A stretch of 64,000 bases of DNA from Paraburkholderia sartisoli (lineage in GTDB: Bacteria; Pseudomonadota; Gammaproteobacteria; Burkholderiales; Burkholderiaceae). The notes beneath the pieces were generated by a model that was not told where the DNA came from, made no database searches, and saw nothing but the letters and a program-made list of their open reading frames with translations. The translations under genes and the position numbers were made by a program. Below, one piece after another: positions 34,836 through 43,667 of the stretch. Position 1 is the stretch's first letter, and each line of letters opens with the position of its first letter. The stretch is taken from positions 62,001 to 126,000 of the forward strand of contig NZ_FNRQ01000007.1 in assembly GCF_900107685.1 (NCBI RefSeq), in the 5' to 3' direction.

Positions 34836-36389
34836 ATGCAGAAGATGACCCTCAATAAAAAGCTCGGCTCGATGATCGCCGTACTCTGGATCGGTCTGAT
34901 CCTGATCGGCGCGTTCGGCGCGATACAGAACCGTACGTCGATGATCGCCGACCGTCGCGACCAGTTGACGGCGCTGGTCCAGCAGGCCAACAGCATCGTC
35001 AATCACTACTACACCCTTTCGCAGCAGCACACGATCACCGAAGAGGAAGCCAAGAAACAGGCGCTCGCCACCGTCGCCGCGATGCGTTACGGCACGGACG
35101 GTTATCTGTCGATCAACGATTCGCAGCCCGTGATGCTGATGCATCCGATCAAGCCGGAACTGGTCGGCAAGCACCTCGGCCAGTTCGCCGACCCGGCGGG
35201 CAACCATCTGTTCCTCGACATCGTCAAGGCCGGCACTTCGGAGCACGGCGGCTTCGTCGACTATCTGTGGTCGAAGCCCGGCAGCCAGGAACCAGTCGCG
35301 AAGACGAGCTACGTGCTTCGCTTCGCACCGTGGGACTGGTTCATCGTGACCGGCATGTATATGGACGACGTGCAGGCCGCGTTCTACGCGAACCTGCTGC
35401 GCTGGCTGCTGATCACGGCCCTGCTCGGCGGCGTCGCGACGATCGTGATGATGGTCGTGCTGCGCAGCGTGCGCCGCACGCTCGGCGGCGACCTGGAAGT
35501 GGCCGTTGAAGCCGCGCAACGCATGGCGCACGGCGATCTCGCGGCGACCGTGCCGGTACTGAGCCACAAGGATCACAGCAGCCTGCTGTTCGCGCTGCAT
35601 ACGATGCAGCAAGGTCTCGTCGAAACGGTTTCGCGCGTGCGCACCGGCACCGACAACATCAACGTCGGCGCGACGGAAATCGCCGCCGGCAACACCGACC
35701 TCTCGCAGCGCACCGAGGAACAGGCCGCCGCGCTCGTGCAAACCGCGTCGAGCATGGACGAGATGACGGCCAACGTGAAGCACAACGCCGACAACGCGTT
35801 GCAGGCCGCGGAACTGGCCGGCCAGGCCGCCGATGTCGCGAAGCGCGGCAGCAAGGTCGTCGAGGACGTGGTGCGCACGATGGGCGAGATCACCAGCAGC
35901 TCGCGACAGATCGGCGACATCATCGGCGTGATCGACGGCATCGCGTTCCAGACCAACATTCTTGCGTTGAACGCCGCCGTGGAAGCGGCGCGCGCCGGCG
36001 AACAGGGACGCGGCTTCGCCGTCGTGGCCTCCGAGGTGCGCAGCCTCGCGCAACGCTCCGCCACGGCCGCGAAGGAAATCAAGGCGCTGATCGAAACCTC
36101 GACGGATACCGTGGAAGAAGGCGCGTCGCTCGTGACGAACGCCGGTTCGACGATGACGGAGATCGTGCAGTCGGTGCGTCGCGTGAACGAGATTCTCGCG
36201 GAAATCAGCAACGCGTCGCGCGAGCAGAGCGCGGGCATCGAGCAGGTCAACCGCGCGGTGGGCGAAATGGACCAGGTGACGCAGCAGAACGCGGCGCTCG
36301 TGGAGCAGGCCGCCGCCGCCGCGCATTCGCTGAAGGATCAGGTGGGCGCGCTGCGCGAAGCGATCGCGAGCTTCTCGCTGCCGGCCTGA
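34836..36389 (+). CDS. Methyl-accepting chemotaxis protein with single Cache domain
   Basis: A 517-residue chemoreceptor. TM1 (about 13-31) and TM2 (about 188-209) flank a periplasmic sCache_2 domain ('AAMRYGTDGYLSINDS', 'KPELVGKHLGQFADPAGNHL', 'KTSYVLRFAPWDWFIVTGMY'), which in this family binds small organic acids. A HAMP segment and the signalling domain follow, with the hairpin tip 'DGIAFQTNILALNAAVEAAR' and 'GRGFAVVASEVRSLAQRSA'. No C-terminal CheR-binding pentapeptide is present. The start at 34836 begins the receptor-like 'MQKMTLNKKLGSM'. Confidence 0.92.
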   Translation: MQKMTLNKKLGSMIAVLWIGLILIGAFGAIQNRTSMIADRRDQLTALVQQANSIVNHYYTLSQQHTITEEEAKKQALATVAAMRYGTDGYLSINDSQPVMLMHPIKPELVGKHLGQFADPAGNHLFLDIVKAGTSEHGGFVDYLWSKPGSQEPVAKTSYVLRFAPWDWFIVTGMYMDDVQAAFYANLLRWLLITALLGGVATIVMMVVLRSVRRTLGGDLEVAVEAAQRMAHGDLAATVPVLSHKDHSSLLFALHTMQQGLVETVSRVRTGTDNINVGATEIAAGNTDLSQRTEEQAAALVQTASSMDEMTANVKHNADNALQAAELAGQAADVAKRGSKVVEDVVRTMGEITSSSRQIGDIIGVIDGIAFQTNILALNAAVEAARAGEQGRGFAVVASEVRSLAQRSATAAKEIKALIETSTDTVEEGASLVTNAGSTMTEIVQSVRRVNEILAEISNASREQSAGIEQVNRAVGEMDQVTQQNAALVEQAAAAAHSLKDQVGALREAIASFSLPA

Positions 36390-36487
36390 GCGCGTAGTCG
36401 CAGGCAGGATCAAAAAGAAGGCGCCCGGAGATCGATAGCGCCTCGCAAACACGCCGCGTCGGGGACGACGCAGTGATAGAACGAATC

Positions 36488-36545
36488 GCCCGGCCAGGCT
36501 TTTAAAACCTTTTAAAACACACCGCGGCCGGGCATTTTCTTTTTC
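36488..36545 (+). terminator. Rho-independent terminator after the chemoreceptor gene
   Basis: GCCCGGCC (36488-36495) pairs with GGCCGGGC (36526-36533), followed by ATTTTCTTTTT. The loop holds a direct repeat of CTTTTAAAAC / CCTTTTAAAAC that can itself pair. It lies about 100 bases after the stop. Confidence 0.75.
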
Positions 36546-36650
36546 GCGGCGCCGTTTCGGGCTCCGCCTCTCGCGGGCCGACACCCGCCCGCCTCGCCCT
36601 TTTCCGCATCGCGCTGGTATAGAGATTACGATCTCATTACAATCAGTGCC

Positions 36651-38381
36651 ATGAACTCAAAGCACACCCCGCCGCACCGCGATCCGCACGCGGGCGCGTC
36701 GCAGAATCCGCTCCTCGCCTCGCGTCTGCCGATGTGGCGCTCGAAGCTCGTCGTCCTGATCATCTCCGTGGCGTTTGCTTCGCTGGTGGGGCGCGCGTTC
36801 TGGATCCAGGTCGCGAACCAGGACTTCTATATCGAGCAGGGGCAAAAGCGCTATCAGCGCACGATCGAACTCGACGCCACGCGCGGGCGCATCGTCGACC
36901 GGCATGGCGCGATGCTCGCCGTGAGCCTCCCGACCTTCGAGATCTGGGCGACGCCACGACTCATCAAGGAGAGTGCAATTGCGCCGCTCGCGAAGCTGGT
37001 CGACATGCCGGTTGCCGAACTGCGGCGGCGACTCACTGGCGACCGGCAGTTCGTGCTGCTCAGGCGCCAGGTCGACGCCGATACCGCCGAAAAAATCGAC
37101 CGGCTCGGGCTGGCGGGCCTGACGCAGATTGCCGACACGAAGCGCTTCTATCCCGAAGGCGAATCGGCGGCGCACGTGGTGGGCTTCACGGACATCGAGG
37201 ACAAGGGCCAGGAGGGCATCGAACTCGCCGCCGACGCGTGGCTAAGCGGCGCGCCGGGCGAACGCGAAGTGATCCGCGACCGGCTCGGCCGCGTGGTGTC
37301 CGAGACACGGCCGCTCGTGCCGGCGCAGAACGGCGCGACAGTCCAGCTGACGATCGACCGGCGCATCCAGCAGCTTGCGCACGCGCAACTGCGCGCGGCC
37401 GTCGAGAAACACAGCGCGGAGGCCGGCAGCGTCGTCGTGCTCGACGCGCGCAACGGCGAAGTGCTCGCGCTCGCGAACTGGCCGACGTTCGACCCGAACG
37501 ACCGCGCGCGCCTGACCGGCCGGCAGCTGCGCAACCGCGCGGTCGTCGACACGTTCGAGCCGGGTTCGACGATCAAGCCGCTCATCGTCGCGTTGTCGAT
37601 CGACGAAGGCAAGGCGCGTCCGCAATCGCTCATCGACACGGCGCCGGGCAGTTACCGGATCGGGCCGGACGTGATTCACGACACGTCCGATCACGGCCGG
37701 ATGACGGTTGCCGAGGCGGTGCAGAAGTCGAGCAACATCGCGCTCGCGAAACTCGCGCTGAACCTGCCGGCGGAAACGATCTGGACGAAGTATCAAGAAT
37801 ATGGGCTCGGCCAGCCACCGGCGCTGACGTTTCCCGGCGTCGCGGCGGGCAAGGTGCGGCCGTACAAGCGCTGGCGACCCATCGAGCAGGCGACGATGGC
37901 GTACGGCTATGGACTCTCCGCGTCGCTTCTGCAGATCGCGCAGGTCTATACCGCCTACGCGGGCGACGGCACACTGCATCCGGCCACGCTGCTGCTCGAT
38001 CACGCGCAGCCTGGCATCGACGTCGCACCGCGCAGCCCGGGCCATCGCGTGACGAAGCCCGCGACGGCGGCGTCGATCCGCTCGATGCTCGAAATGGCGA
38101 CGGGGCCAGGCGGCACCGGCCGCGCGGCGGCGATCGAAGGCTATCGGGTGGGCGGCAAGACCGGCACGGCGCGCAAGCAGGTCGGCGCGACTTACGCAAA
38201 GAACCGCTATCGCGCGCTCTTTGTCGGCATGGCGCCGATGAGCGATCCACGGCTGATCGTCGCCGTCATGATCGACGATCCGGCTGGCCGCGCGTTTTAT
38301 GGCGGCACGGTCGCGGGTCCGGTGTTTTCATCGGTGGCCGGGGGCGCGCTGCAACTGCTCGGCGTGCCGCCGGACGCTTGA
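36651..38381 (+). CDS. FtsI-like peptidoglycan D,D-transpeptidase (class B PBP), orphan copy
   Basis: A 576-residue class B penicillin-binding protein. One N-terminal membrane helix (about 32-50) precedes the pedestal domain with 'RGRIVDRHGAMLAVSLPTF' and a transpeptidase domain. The active-site motifs are complete: Ser306 in STIK (306-309), SSN (360-362) and KTGT (503-506). The layout is that of FtsI, but no ftsL, murE or other division/cell-wall genes are adjacent. This suggests a secondary PBP3 paralogue, not the essential dcw-cluster copy. Confidence 0.9.
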   Translation: MNSKHTPPHRDPHAGASQNPLLASRLPMWRSKLVVLIISVAFASLVGRAFWIQVANQDFYIEQGQKRYQRTIELDATRGRIVDRHGAMLAVSLPTFEIWATPRLIKESAIAPLAKLVDMPVAELRRRLTGDRQFVLLRRQVDADTAEKIDRLGLAGLTQIADTKRFYPEGESAAHVVGFTDIEDKGQEGIELAADAWLSGAPGEREVIRDRLGRVVSETRPLVPAQNGATVQLTIDRRIQQLAHAQLRAAVEKHSAEAGSVVVLDARNGEVLALANWPTFDPNDRARLTGRQLRNRAVVDTFEPGSTIKPLIVALSIDEGKARPQSLIDTAPGSYRIGPDVIHDTSDHGRMTVAEAVQKSSNIALAKLALNLPAETIWTKYQEYGLGQPPALTFPGVAAGKVRPYKRWRPIEQATMAYGYGLSASLLQIAQVYTAYAGDGTLHPATLLLDHAQPGIDVAPRSPGHRVTKPATAASIRSMLEMATGPGGTGRAAAIEGYRVGGKTGTARKQVGATYAKNRYRALFVGMAPMSDPRLIVAVMIDDPAGRAFYGGTVAGPVFSSVAGGALQLLGVPPDA

Positions 38382-38427
38382 TGCCGTGATGCGCGGCTGC
38401 GTGCCTTTTGCCTCTGACGCCTAAAGC

Positions 38428-39579
38428 CTAAAGCGCGTCTGGTGCATCGCCGGGGAGCGCCCGCACGCGATTGCGGCCGTTGCGCTTGGCGAGGTACATC
38501 GCGCGGTCGGCTTCGTCGATGAGCGTTTCGCCGAGCGTCGACGGATCGTCGCGGCGTTTGCTGGTGCGCGCCGACACGCCGATCGACACCGTCAGGTCGA
38601 TTCGTGTGCCGCTTTCGTCGAACAGTTCGAGCTTCGACACCGCCTGACGCACGCGTTCAGCGACGACCATCGCATCCTTCAGATCGCCTTGCAGCAGCGC
38701 GGCGAACTCTTCCCCGCCGTAACGCGCGAGCGTGTCGCCGAGCCGCACCTGTTGCCGCACGCAGGCGGCGACGTGGACGAGCGCGCGGTCGCCCATGGGG
38801 TGGCCGTACGCGTCGTTGATCTGCTTGAAGCCGTCGATGTCGATGAAGAGACACGCGACCGGCAACGCATAGCGCGCCGCGCGCGTGGTTTCCTCGCGCA
38901 GGCGCTCGTCGAAATAGCGGCGGTTCGCGAGGCCCGTCAGCGCGTCGGTCATGCCGAGCTGCTTGAGCCGCTCGCGGTGCGCGACATTGTCGAGGCTCGC
39001 GTTGACGATCGTCGCGAAGCGCTCGAGGATGTCGGTCGCCATGCCTTCCGCGAAGCGCCCTGCGTTGTCGCTGCCAAGGCAAAGATAGCCCATCGCGCGG
39101 TCGCCGCTCGTGAGCGGCAACACGATCGCGCTGGCGGCGGGCGTCTGGCCCTCGAAGAACGCATTGCGTGCCGTTTCGCCCATGTCGCGCGCCTTGCCGA
39201 GCCACGGACGGCCTTCTTTACAAAGTTGCGCGCCCGCCTCGCCGATCTGGCGCGCGGTTTTCAGCTGGTGGCTGGCGGGCCGGTAAGGCGCCTCTGGCGA
39301 AAGCAGTTCATGCAGCATCGGCGCGCGGTCGTCGAGCCAGAGCAGCACGCTTGTCAGCGTGAATTCGCGCGGCAGGCGGGTGAACAGCGTATCGAGGAAA
39401 GACCGGAAGTCCTGCGCGCCGATCAGATGCAGTTCGACGTCCTGGAAGCGACGAAGCGTGCGCTCGTTGTGCTGGACGGTGTCGATCAGCGCGCGAAGGC
39501 GATCGGAAAGCGGCGTTTGGGCGAGATTCGTCACGTTATCGGTTGAGCGGACAGGGCGAGGCGTACACATTGGCCTCAT
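38428..39579 (-). CDS. Diguanylate cyclase with GAF-like (DUF484-type) sensor domain
   Basis: A 383-residue soluble protein. The N-terminal half ('FRSFLDTLFTRLPREFTLTS', 'SAIVLPLTSGDRAMGYLCLG') resembles the DUF484/GAF fold. The C-terminal GGDEF domain has 'DALTGLANRRYFDERL', 'LFIDIDGFKQINDAYGHPMG' and the active site 'RYGGEEFAAL', so it should make cyclic di-GMP. I see no RxxD inhibition site directly before the GGEEF. The start at 39579 has AGGACAG upstream; a second ATG at 39570 is also possible. The longer frame reaching 39783 would overlap the next gene's start. Confidence 0.88.
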   Translation of the reverse strand: MRPMCTPRPVRSTDNVTNLAQTPLSDRLRALIDTVQHNERTLRRFQDVELHLIGAQDFRSFLDTLFTRLPREFTLTSVLLWLDDRAPMLHELLSPEAPYRPASHQLKTARQIGEAGAQLCKEGRPWLGKARDMGETARNAFFEGQTPAASAIVLPLTSGDRAMGYLCLGSDNAGRFAEGMATDILERFATIVNASLDNVAHRERLKQLGMTDALTGLANRRYFDERLREETTRAARYALPVACLFIDIDGFKQINDAYGHPMGDRALVHVAACVRQQVRLGDTLARYGGEEFAALLQGDLKDAMVVAERVRQAVSKLELFDESGTRIDLTVSIGVSARTSKRRDDPSTLGETLIDEADRAMYLAKRNGRNRVRALPGDAPDAL

Positions 39580-39769
39580 CTGTCCTGTTATCGGCCGATT
39601 TTTCCGGGGCTTGAGCGCTTTTCCGGGGCAATGCGGGATAAACGCGCGGGCGATCCGGTGGGATGCCCGGCTTCCTTTATGATCCGGGTTGGCGATACCT
39701 TCGTTCACATCCACCCGAATTACCGGTGCCAGGAACAACGCTAAAAGCATATGGAACAGTAGAAGTCCG

Positions 39770-40066
39770 ATGAAAAAAACCATGCTTTACGTCGGAAATC
39801 TTGCGCTGACAGTCATCGGCGCATTTTTTCTTGTGCGACTTTTCCTGACGCTACCGTTCAACATGCCGGACGCTGTCGACGGGTTCCTTCGTGCCATGCT
39901 GCACATCCTCGGTCAGGACGAAATGGCGAACCCCGACGACATGGAGGTTCTCTCGGTTCTGCTCTATTTCTGTATCGCACTCGTCATCGTCGGATTTGCC
40001 GTGTCCGGATTGAATGTTTTATTCAGGTGGCGTCGTGCGAAGTGGCGCGGCTATCGCCAACACTGA
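39770..40066 (+). CDS. Small hypothetical membrane protein
   Basis: A 98-residue protein with two predicted membrane helices ('MLYVGNLALTVIGAFFLVRL' and 'VLSVLLYFCIALVIVGFAVS') joined by a loop containing 'ILGQDEMANPDDMEV', and a basic C-terminal end ('FRWRRAKWRGYRQH'). I do not recognise the family. The ATG at 39770 begins a coherent membrane protein; the upstream extension does not. It is divergent from the GGDEF gene. Confidence 0.6.
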   Translation: MKKTMLYVGNLALTVIGAFFLVRLFLTLPFNMPDAVDGFLRAMLHILGQDEMANPDDMEVLSVLLYFCIALVIVGFAVSGLNVLFRWRRAKWRGYRQH

Positions 40067-40105
40067 CAGGCTGGCGGCGCCCATGCGATTTCGCGAACCA
40101 GACAC

Positions 40106-41011
40106 CTACCGCCGCTTCGCCACTTCCGCAAAATGGTTGATCGCGAAGATCCTGAAGTTTTCCACTGCCGCACTACGCGGGTCTTCACTCCACGCAAGGT
40201 CCATATCCGCGTAAGCGTCCGGAGTCCACACCGGGCGAAAGACGACGTCGTCGAAGCACAACTCCCTGGCTGAAGCAGGCACGATGGCGACGCCCGTTCC
40301 GGCGCGAACCAGCGCGACGATGGTATGCGTCTGGTCCATGAACTGCATGAAGTTCACCCTCACCCCGGCAGCGTTCAAAAGCGCCGTTATCCGGTCATGA
40401 AAGTATTTGCCGCCGTCTGCCGAATACATCACGAACGGCGCATCCTCGAGGTCCTTCGCCGCTATCGACCGGCGCTTTGCGAGCAGATGCGTCGCGGGCA
40501 TGGCAACGAGAAGAGGCTCACGCACCAGATGACAAAACGCGAGCCCTTTCGTCGCGAACTGCGAGCGCATGATGCCAAGGTCGATGACGCGTGTCTCGAG
40601 TGCCTTGACCTGCTCCACTGAAACCATCTCCTTCAACACGACCTTGATACCCGGCAGTTTCGCGCGCGCCGCGGAAAGCAGCTCCGGCATCAGTTGATAT
40701 CCGGACACCGCCGTGAAGCCCAGTGTGACCTGGCCCGAGTCTCCACGCGCAACCCTGCGCGCATGGTCGGCGGCCTGGTCCGACAGCCGCAGGATTCTCA
40801 CCGCGTCGTCGTAGTACACGCGTCCGGCGTCAGTCAGCCGGACGCTCCGGCTGTTGCGCTCCAGCAGCACCAGACCGAGCGCCTCCTCCAGCAAATGGAT
40901 CTGTCTGCTCAAGGGCGGCTGGGTCATGAACAACCGCGCGGCGGCCCGTCCGAAGTGCAATTCCTCGGCAACCGCCACAAAACATCGCAGGTGATTCAGC
41001 TCAATAATCAT
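40106..41011 (-). CDS. LysR-family transcriptional regulator
   Basis: A 301-residue LysR-type regulator. The N-terminal helix-turn-helix shows 'LRCFVAVAEELHFGRAAARL', 'MTQPPLSRQIHLLEEALGLV' and 'LLERNSRSVRLTDAG'. The effector domain is of the periplasmic-binding type II fold. It is divergent from a 2-hydroxyacid dehydrogenase and MFS gene pair with 160 bases between them, the usual arrangement for regulating that pair (inference). The BenM/CatM-like opening hints at an organic-acid inducer. Confidence 0.9.
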   Translation of the reverse strand: MIIELNHLRCFVAVAEELHFGRAAARLFMTQPPLSRQIHLLEEALGLVLLERNSRSVRLTDAGRVYYDDAVRILRLSDQAADHARRVARGDSGQVTLGFTAVSGYQLMPELLSAARAKLPGIKVVLKEMVSVEQVKALETRVIDLGIMRSQFATKGLAFCHLVREPLLVAMPATHLLAKRRSIAAKDLEDAPFVMYSADGGKYFHDRITALLNAAGVRVNFMQFMDQTHTIVALVRAGTGVAIVPASARELCFDDVVFRPVWTPDAYADMDLAWSEDPRSAAVENFRIFAINHFAEVAKRR

Positions 41012-41171
41012 TTCAATTTTTGAATTGTTCGATGCCGAATATAGCTTAGACCTTAATTGATCCTCCGCCTATACTCGGTTTCACTTTCATGGCCGCGCGT
41101 GCGTTTTTTGCGCACGAACCCAGTCGTTCCAACGCGGTTTTTCCGACGTGCGTATTGTCCGAGGCACCTGT

Positions 41172-42107
41172 ATGTCTGACGTTCTTCTCATCAACCCGGT
41201 ACTTCCCTCGCTCGACGAGCAGCTCGGCGCGCTCTATACCGTTCACCGGTATTACCAGCACGCGGACAAACGGGGCTTCCTCCGGGAAGTGGGTCCGCTT
41301 ATAACAGGTGTCGTTACAGGTGGCGCGTCGGGCATCAGCAACGAAATCATGGACGCGCTGCCGGCGCTGCGCATCGTCGCGATCAACGGGATCGGGACCG
41401 ATGCCGTCGACCTCGCCTACGCGCGCTCGCGTGGCATCCATGTCTCGACCACACCGGGCGTGCTGACCGACGACGTCGCTGACCTCGCCATCGGCCTTCT
41501 GATTTCGGCGTGCCGTGGGCTATGCATCGGTGATCGCTATGTGCGCGACGGTCAATGGGGAAAGTCGGCGCTACCGCTTGCGCGGAAGTTCAGCGGCATG
41601 AAGGTCGGCATCGTCGGTCTCGGGCGAGTCGGGCGGGCGATTGCCACGCGCGCCGCAGCGTTCGGATGCCCGGTCAGCTACACGGATTTGCGCGAAATCG
41701 GTGATGTCCCATACCTGTTTGTGCCAGGACTGCGTCAGCTCGCCGACGAAAGCGACGCGCTGATTCTCGCGGCTTCGGCCGACGAAGCCGAAGGCATCAT
41801 CAACGCCGAGGTGCTCGACGCCCTTGGCCCCGACGGCTACCTCATCAACGTTGCGCGCGGCAAGCTCGTCAACGAAGCCGATCTCGTGCAGGCGCTCACA
41901 ACGAAGCGCATCGCTGGCGCCGGTCTCGACGTTTTCGTGGACGAGCCGAACGTGCCGACCGAACTGTATTCACTGGCAAACGTCGTCCTGCAACCTCATC
42001 GCGCGAGCGCGACCGTTCAGACCCGCGTCGCGATGGGTGACATCGTGCTGGCGAGCCTCGCCGCCAGCTTCGCTGGTCGTCGCCCGGACACCAGTGTGAC
42101 ACCTTGA
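41172..42107 (+). CDS. D-2-hydroxyacid dehydrogenase (hydroxypyruvate/glyoxylate reductase type)
   Basis: A 311-residue NAD(P)-dependent enzyme of the D-isomer-specific 2-hydroxyacid dehydrogenase family. The Rossmann motif is 'VGIVGLGRVGRAIATRA', the substrate-binding region 'INGIGTDAVDLAYARSRGI', the catalytic Arg is in 'INVARGKLVNE', the Glu in 'VDEPNVP' and the His in 'VLQPHRAS'. It is closest in style to GhrB and 2-ketogluconate reductases. The following MFS carrier suggests conversion of an imported sugar acid or hydroxyacid. The start at 41172 gives the normal N-terminus 'MSDVLLINP'. Confidence 0.87.
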   Translation: MSDVLLINPVLPSLDEQLGALYTVHRYYQHADKRGFLREVGPLITGVVTGGASGISNEIMDALPALRIVAINGIGTDAVDLAYARSRGIHVSTTPGVLTDDVADLAIGLLISACRGLCIGDRYVRDGQWGKSALPLARKFSGMKVGIVGLGRVGRAIATRAAAFGCPVSYTDLREIGDVPYLFVPGLRQLADESDALILAASADEAEGIINAEVLDALGPDGYLINVARGKLVNEADLVQALTTKRIAGAGLDVFVDEPNVPTELYSLANVVLQPHRASATVQTRVAMGDIVLASLAASFAGRRPDTSVTP

Positions 42108-42185
42108 TTTTCAGCGTATTCAACGCATGAGCGCCGCCAGCGCCAGCGCTTTCAAAAAACCATCCCGGGAACAGGGAGGAGACAT

Positions 42186-43535
42186 ATGAAGACTTTCGAT
42201 ATCCCAGCAGCCCCCGCGCGGGCCACCACGGCCAGAGCTGGGCACTTCCGTTACTACATCCTCGGTCTGATTTTTTTCGTCACGGTCCTGAACTACGCGG
42301 ACCGGGCAACGCTCTCGATTGCCGGAACGTTCGTGGCGAAAGACCTCGGCCTCACGGCGGCCTCGCTCGGTATCGTGTTTTCCGCTTTCGGATGGGCTTA
42401 TGCAATCGGCCAGATTCCGGGCGGGTGGCTGCTCGACCGTTTCGGCGCAAAGCGCGTATACGGGACGAGCATCGTGTTGTGGTCGCTCTTCACCATCAGC
42501 CAGGGCACCGTCTCCATTTTCTCCACGACCGCCTCCGCCACCATCGCGTTGTTCATCATGCGATTCATGCTGGGGCTCGTCGAAGCGCCAGCGTTCCCGG
42601 GCAATGCGCGCGTTGTGGCGACCTGGTTCCCGACTTCTGAACGCGGCACGGCGAGCGCGCTCTTCAACTCGGCGCAATATCTTGCAGTCGTCATCTTCAC
42701 GCCGTTGATGGCATGGCTCACCCACGCGTTCGGCTGGCACCACGTGTTCTTCTTCATGGGTGGACTCGGCCTTGTGGCTGCATGCATCTGGTTCGCCACA
42801 ATGGGCGACCCGAAGACGCATTCACGCATGAGCAAGGACGAATTCGAATTCATCGCTGAGAACGGCGCGCTTGTCGGACTCGACACAGGCGTGACGAAGG
42901 ACCGCCGGCGCTTCACGCGGCGTGAAATCAGCACGCTGTTCACGAGCCGTATGTTGTGGGCCATCTACATCGGCCAGTACTGCATTACCGCGCTGACCTA
43001 CTTCTTCATCACCTGGTTTCCGATTTACCTCGTCAAGGAACGCGGCATGAACATCATGACCGTCGGCATGGTCGCGGCACTGCCGGCGATCTGCGGGTTC
43101 AGCGGCGGCATTATCGGTGGAGCGCTGTCGGACTATCTGATTCGCAGGGGCTTCTCCGTCTCGTTCGCCCGCAAGACGCCGTTCATGATCGGGATGGTCC
43201 TCGCAACGGTCGTCATGGCCGCACCGTTCGCCGTCAGCAACACGGCCGTGGTCATCATCATGTCGCTGGCGTTCTTCGGGAAGGGTCTCGGTGCAATCGG
43301 CTGGGCAGTTGTCGCCGACGTTGCCCCGCGTGAAATGACGGGCCTGAGCGGTGGCGTGTTCAACGGCATCGGCAATACGGCGGGAATCGTGACACCGATT
43401 GTGATCGGCTTTGTCGTGGCCAGCACGGGCTCGTTTGACCGCGCGCTGTGGTTCGTGGGGGCGCACGGAATCGTTGCCATACTCGCGTACGGTGTCCTTG
43501 CCGGACGCTTTAAGCGGATCGAGCTGAAGGTTTAG
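42186..43535 (+). CDS. MFS carrier of the GudP/D-galactonate type
   Basis: A 449-residue paralogue of the carrier at 4366-5715: same length, 'NYADRATLSIAG' after TM1, 'GWLLDRFGAKRVYGTS' and 'EAPAFPGNARVVATWFP'. AGGGAGGAG precedes the ATG closely. It follows the hydroxyacid dehydrogenase by 78 bases and is probably co-transcribed. The substrate is likely an aldonate, aldarate or similar hydroxyacid (inference from branch and neighbour). Confidence 0.88.
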   Translation: MKTFDIPAAPARATTARAGHFRYYILGLIFFVTVLNYADRATLSIAGTFVAKDLGLTAASLGIVFSAFGWAYAIGQIPGGWLLDRFGAKRVYGTSIVLWSLFTISQGTVSIFSTTASATIALFIMRFMLGLVEAPAFPGNARVVATWFPTSERGTASALFNSAQYLAVVIFTPLMAWLTHAFGWHHVFFFMGGLGLVAACIWFATMGDPKTHSRMSKDEFEFIAENGALVGLDTGVTKDRRRFTRREISTLFTSRMLWAIYIGQYCITALTYFFITWFPIYLVKERGMNIMTVGMVAALPAICGFSGGIIGGALSDYLIRRGFSVSFARKTPFMIGMVLATVVMAAPFAVSNTAVVIIMSLAFFGKGLGAIGWAVVADVAPREMTGLSGGVFNGIGNTAGIVTPIVIGFVVASTGSFDRALWFVGAHGIVAILAYGVLAGRFKRIELKV

Positions 43536-43587
43536 GTTTTTCAACCGGCGCCCGACTCGCATCGTTCGCCGGTTTCCAGCAATCACC

Positions 43588-43625
43588 GCAACGCGTAGGG
43601 CGACAATGGTCTCCCTACGCGTTGC
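43588..43625. terminator. Hairpin between convergent MFS and xylH genes
   Basis: GCAACGCGTAGGG (43588-43600) pairs with CCCTACGCGTTGC (43613-43625), a 13-bp perfect stem with a 12-base loop. A second possible stem (AACCGGCG/CGCCGGTT, about 43541-43574) lies just before it. Neither has a good U-tract, so termination is plausible but not certain. Confidence 0.45.
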
Positions 43626-43667
43626 GCCGTTCAGTCGGCATGACGATGAGCGAAACCATCACGTTAC

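Noticed and set aside
39580..39783. N-terminal membrane segment of the GGDEF protein from the longer frame
   Set aside because: It would overlap the divergent small membrane protein gene, and the better start with AGGA is at 39579.
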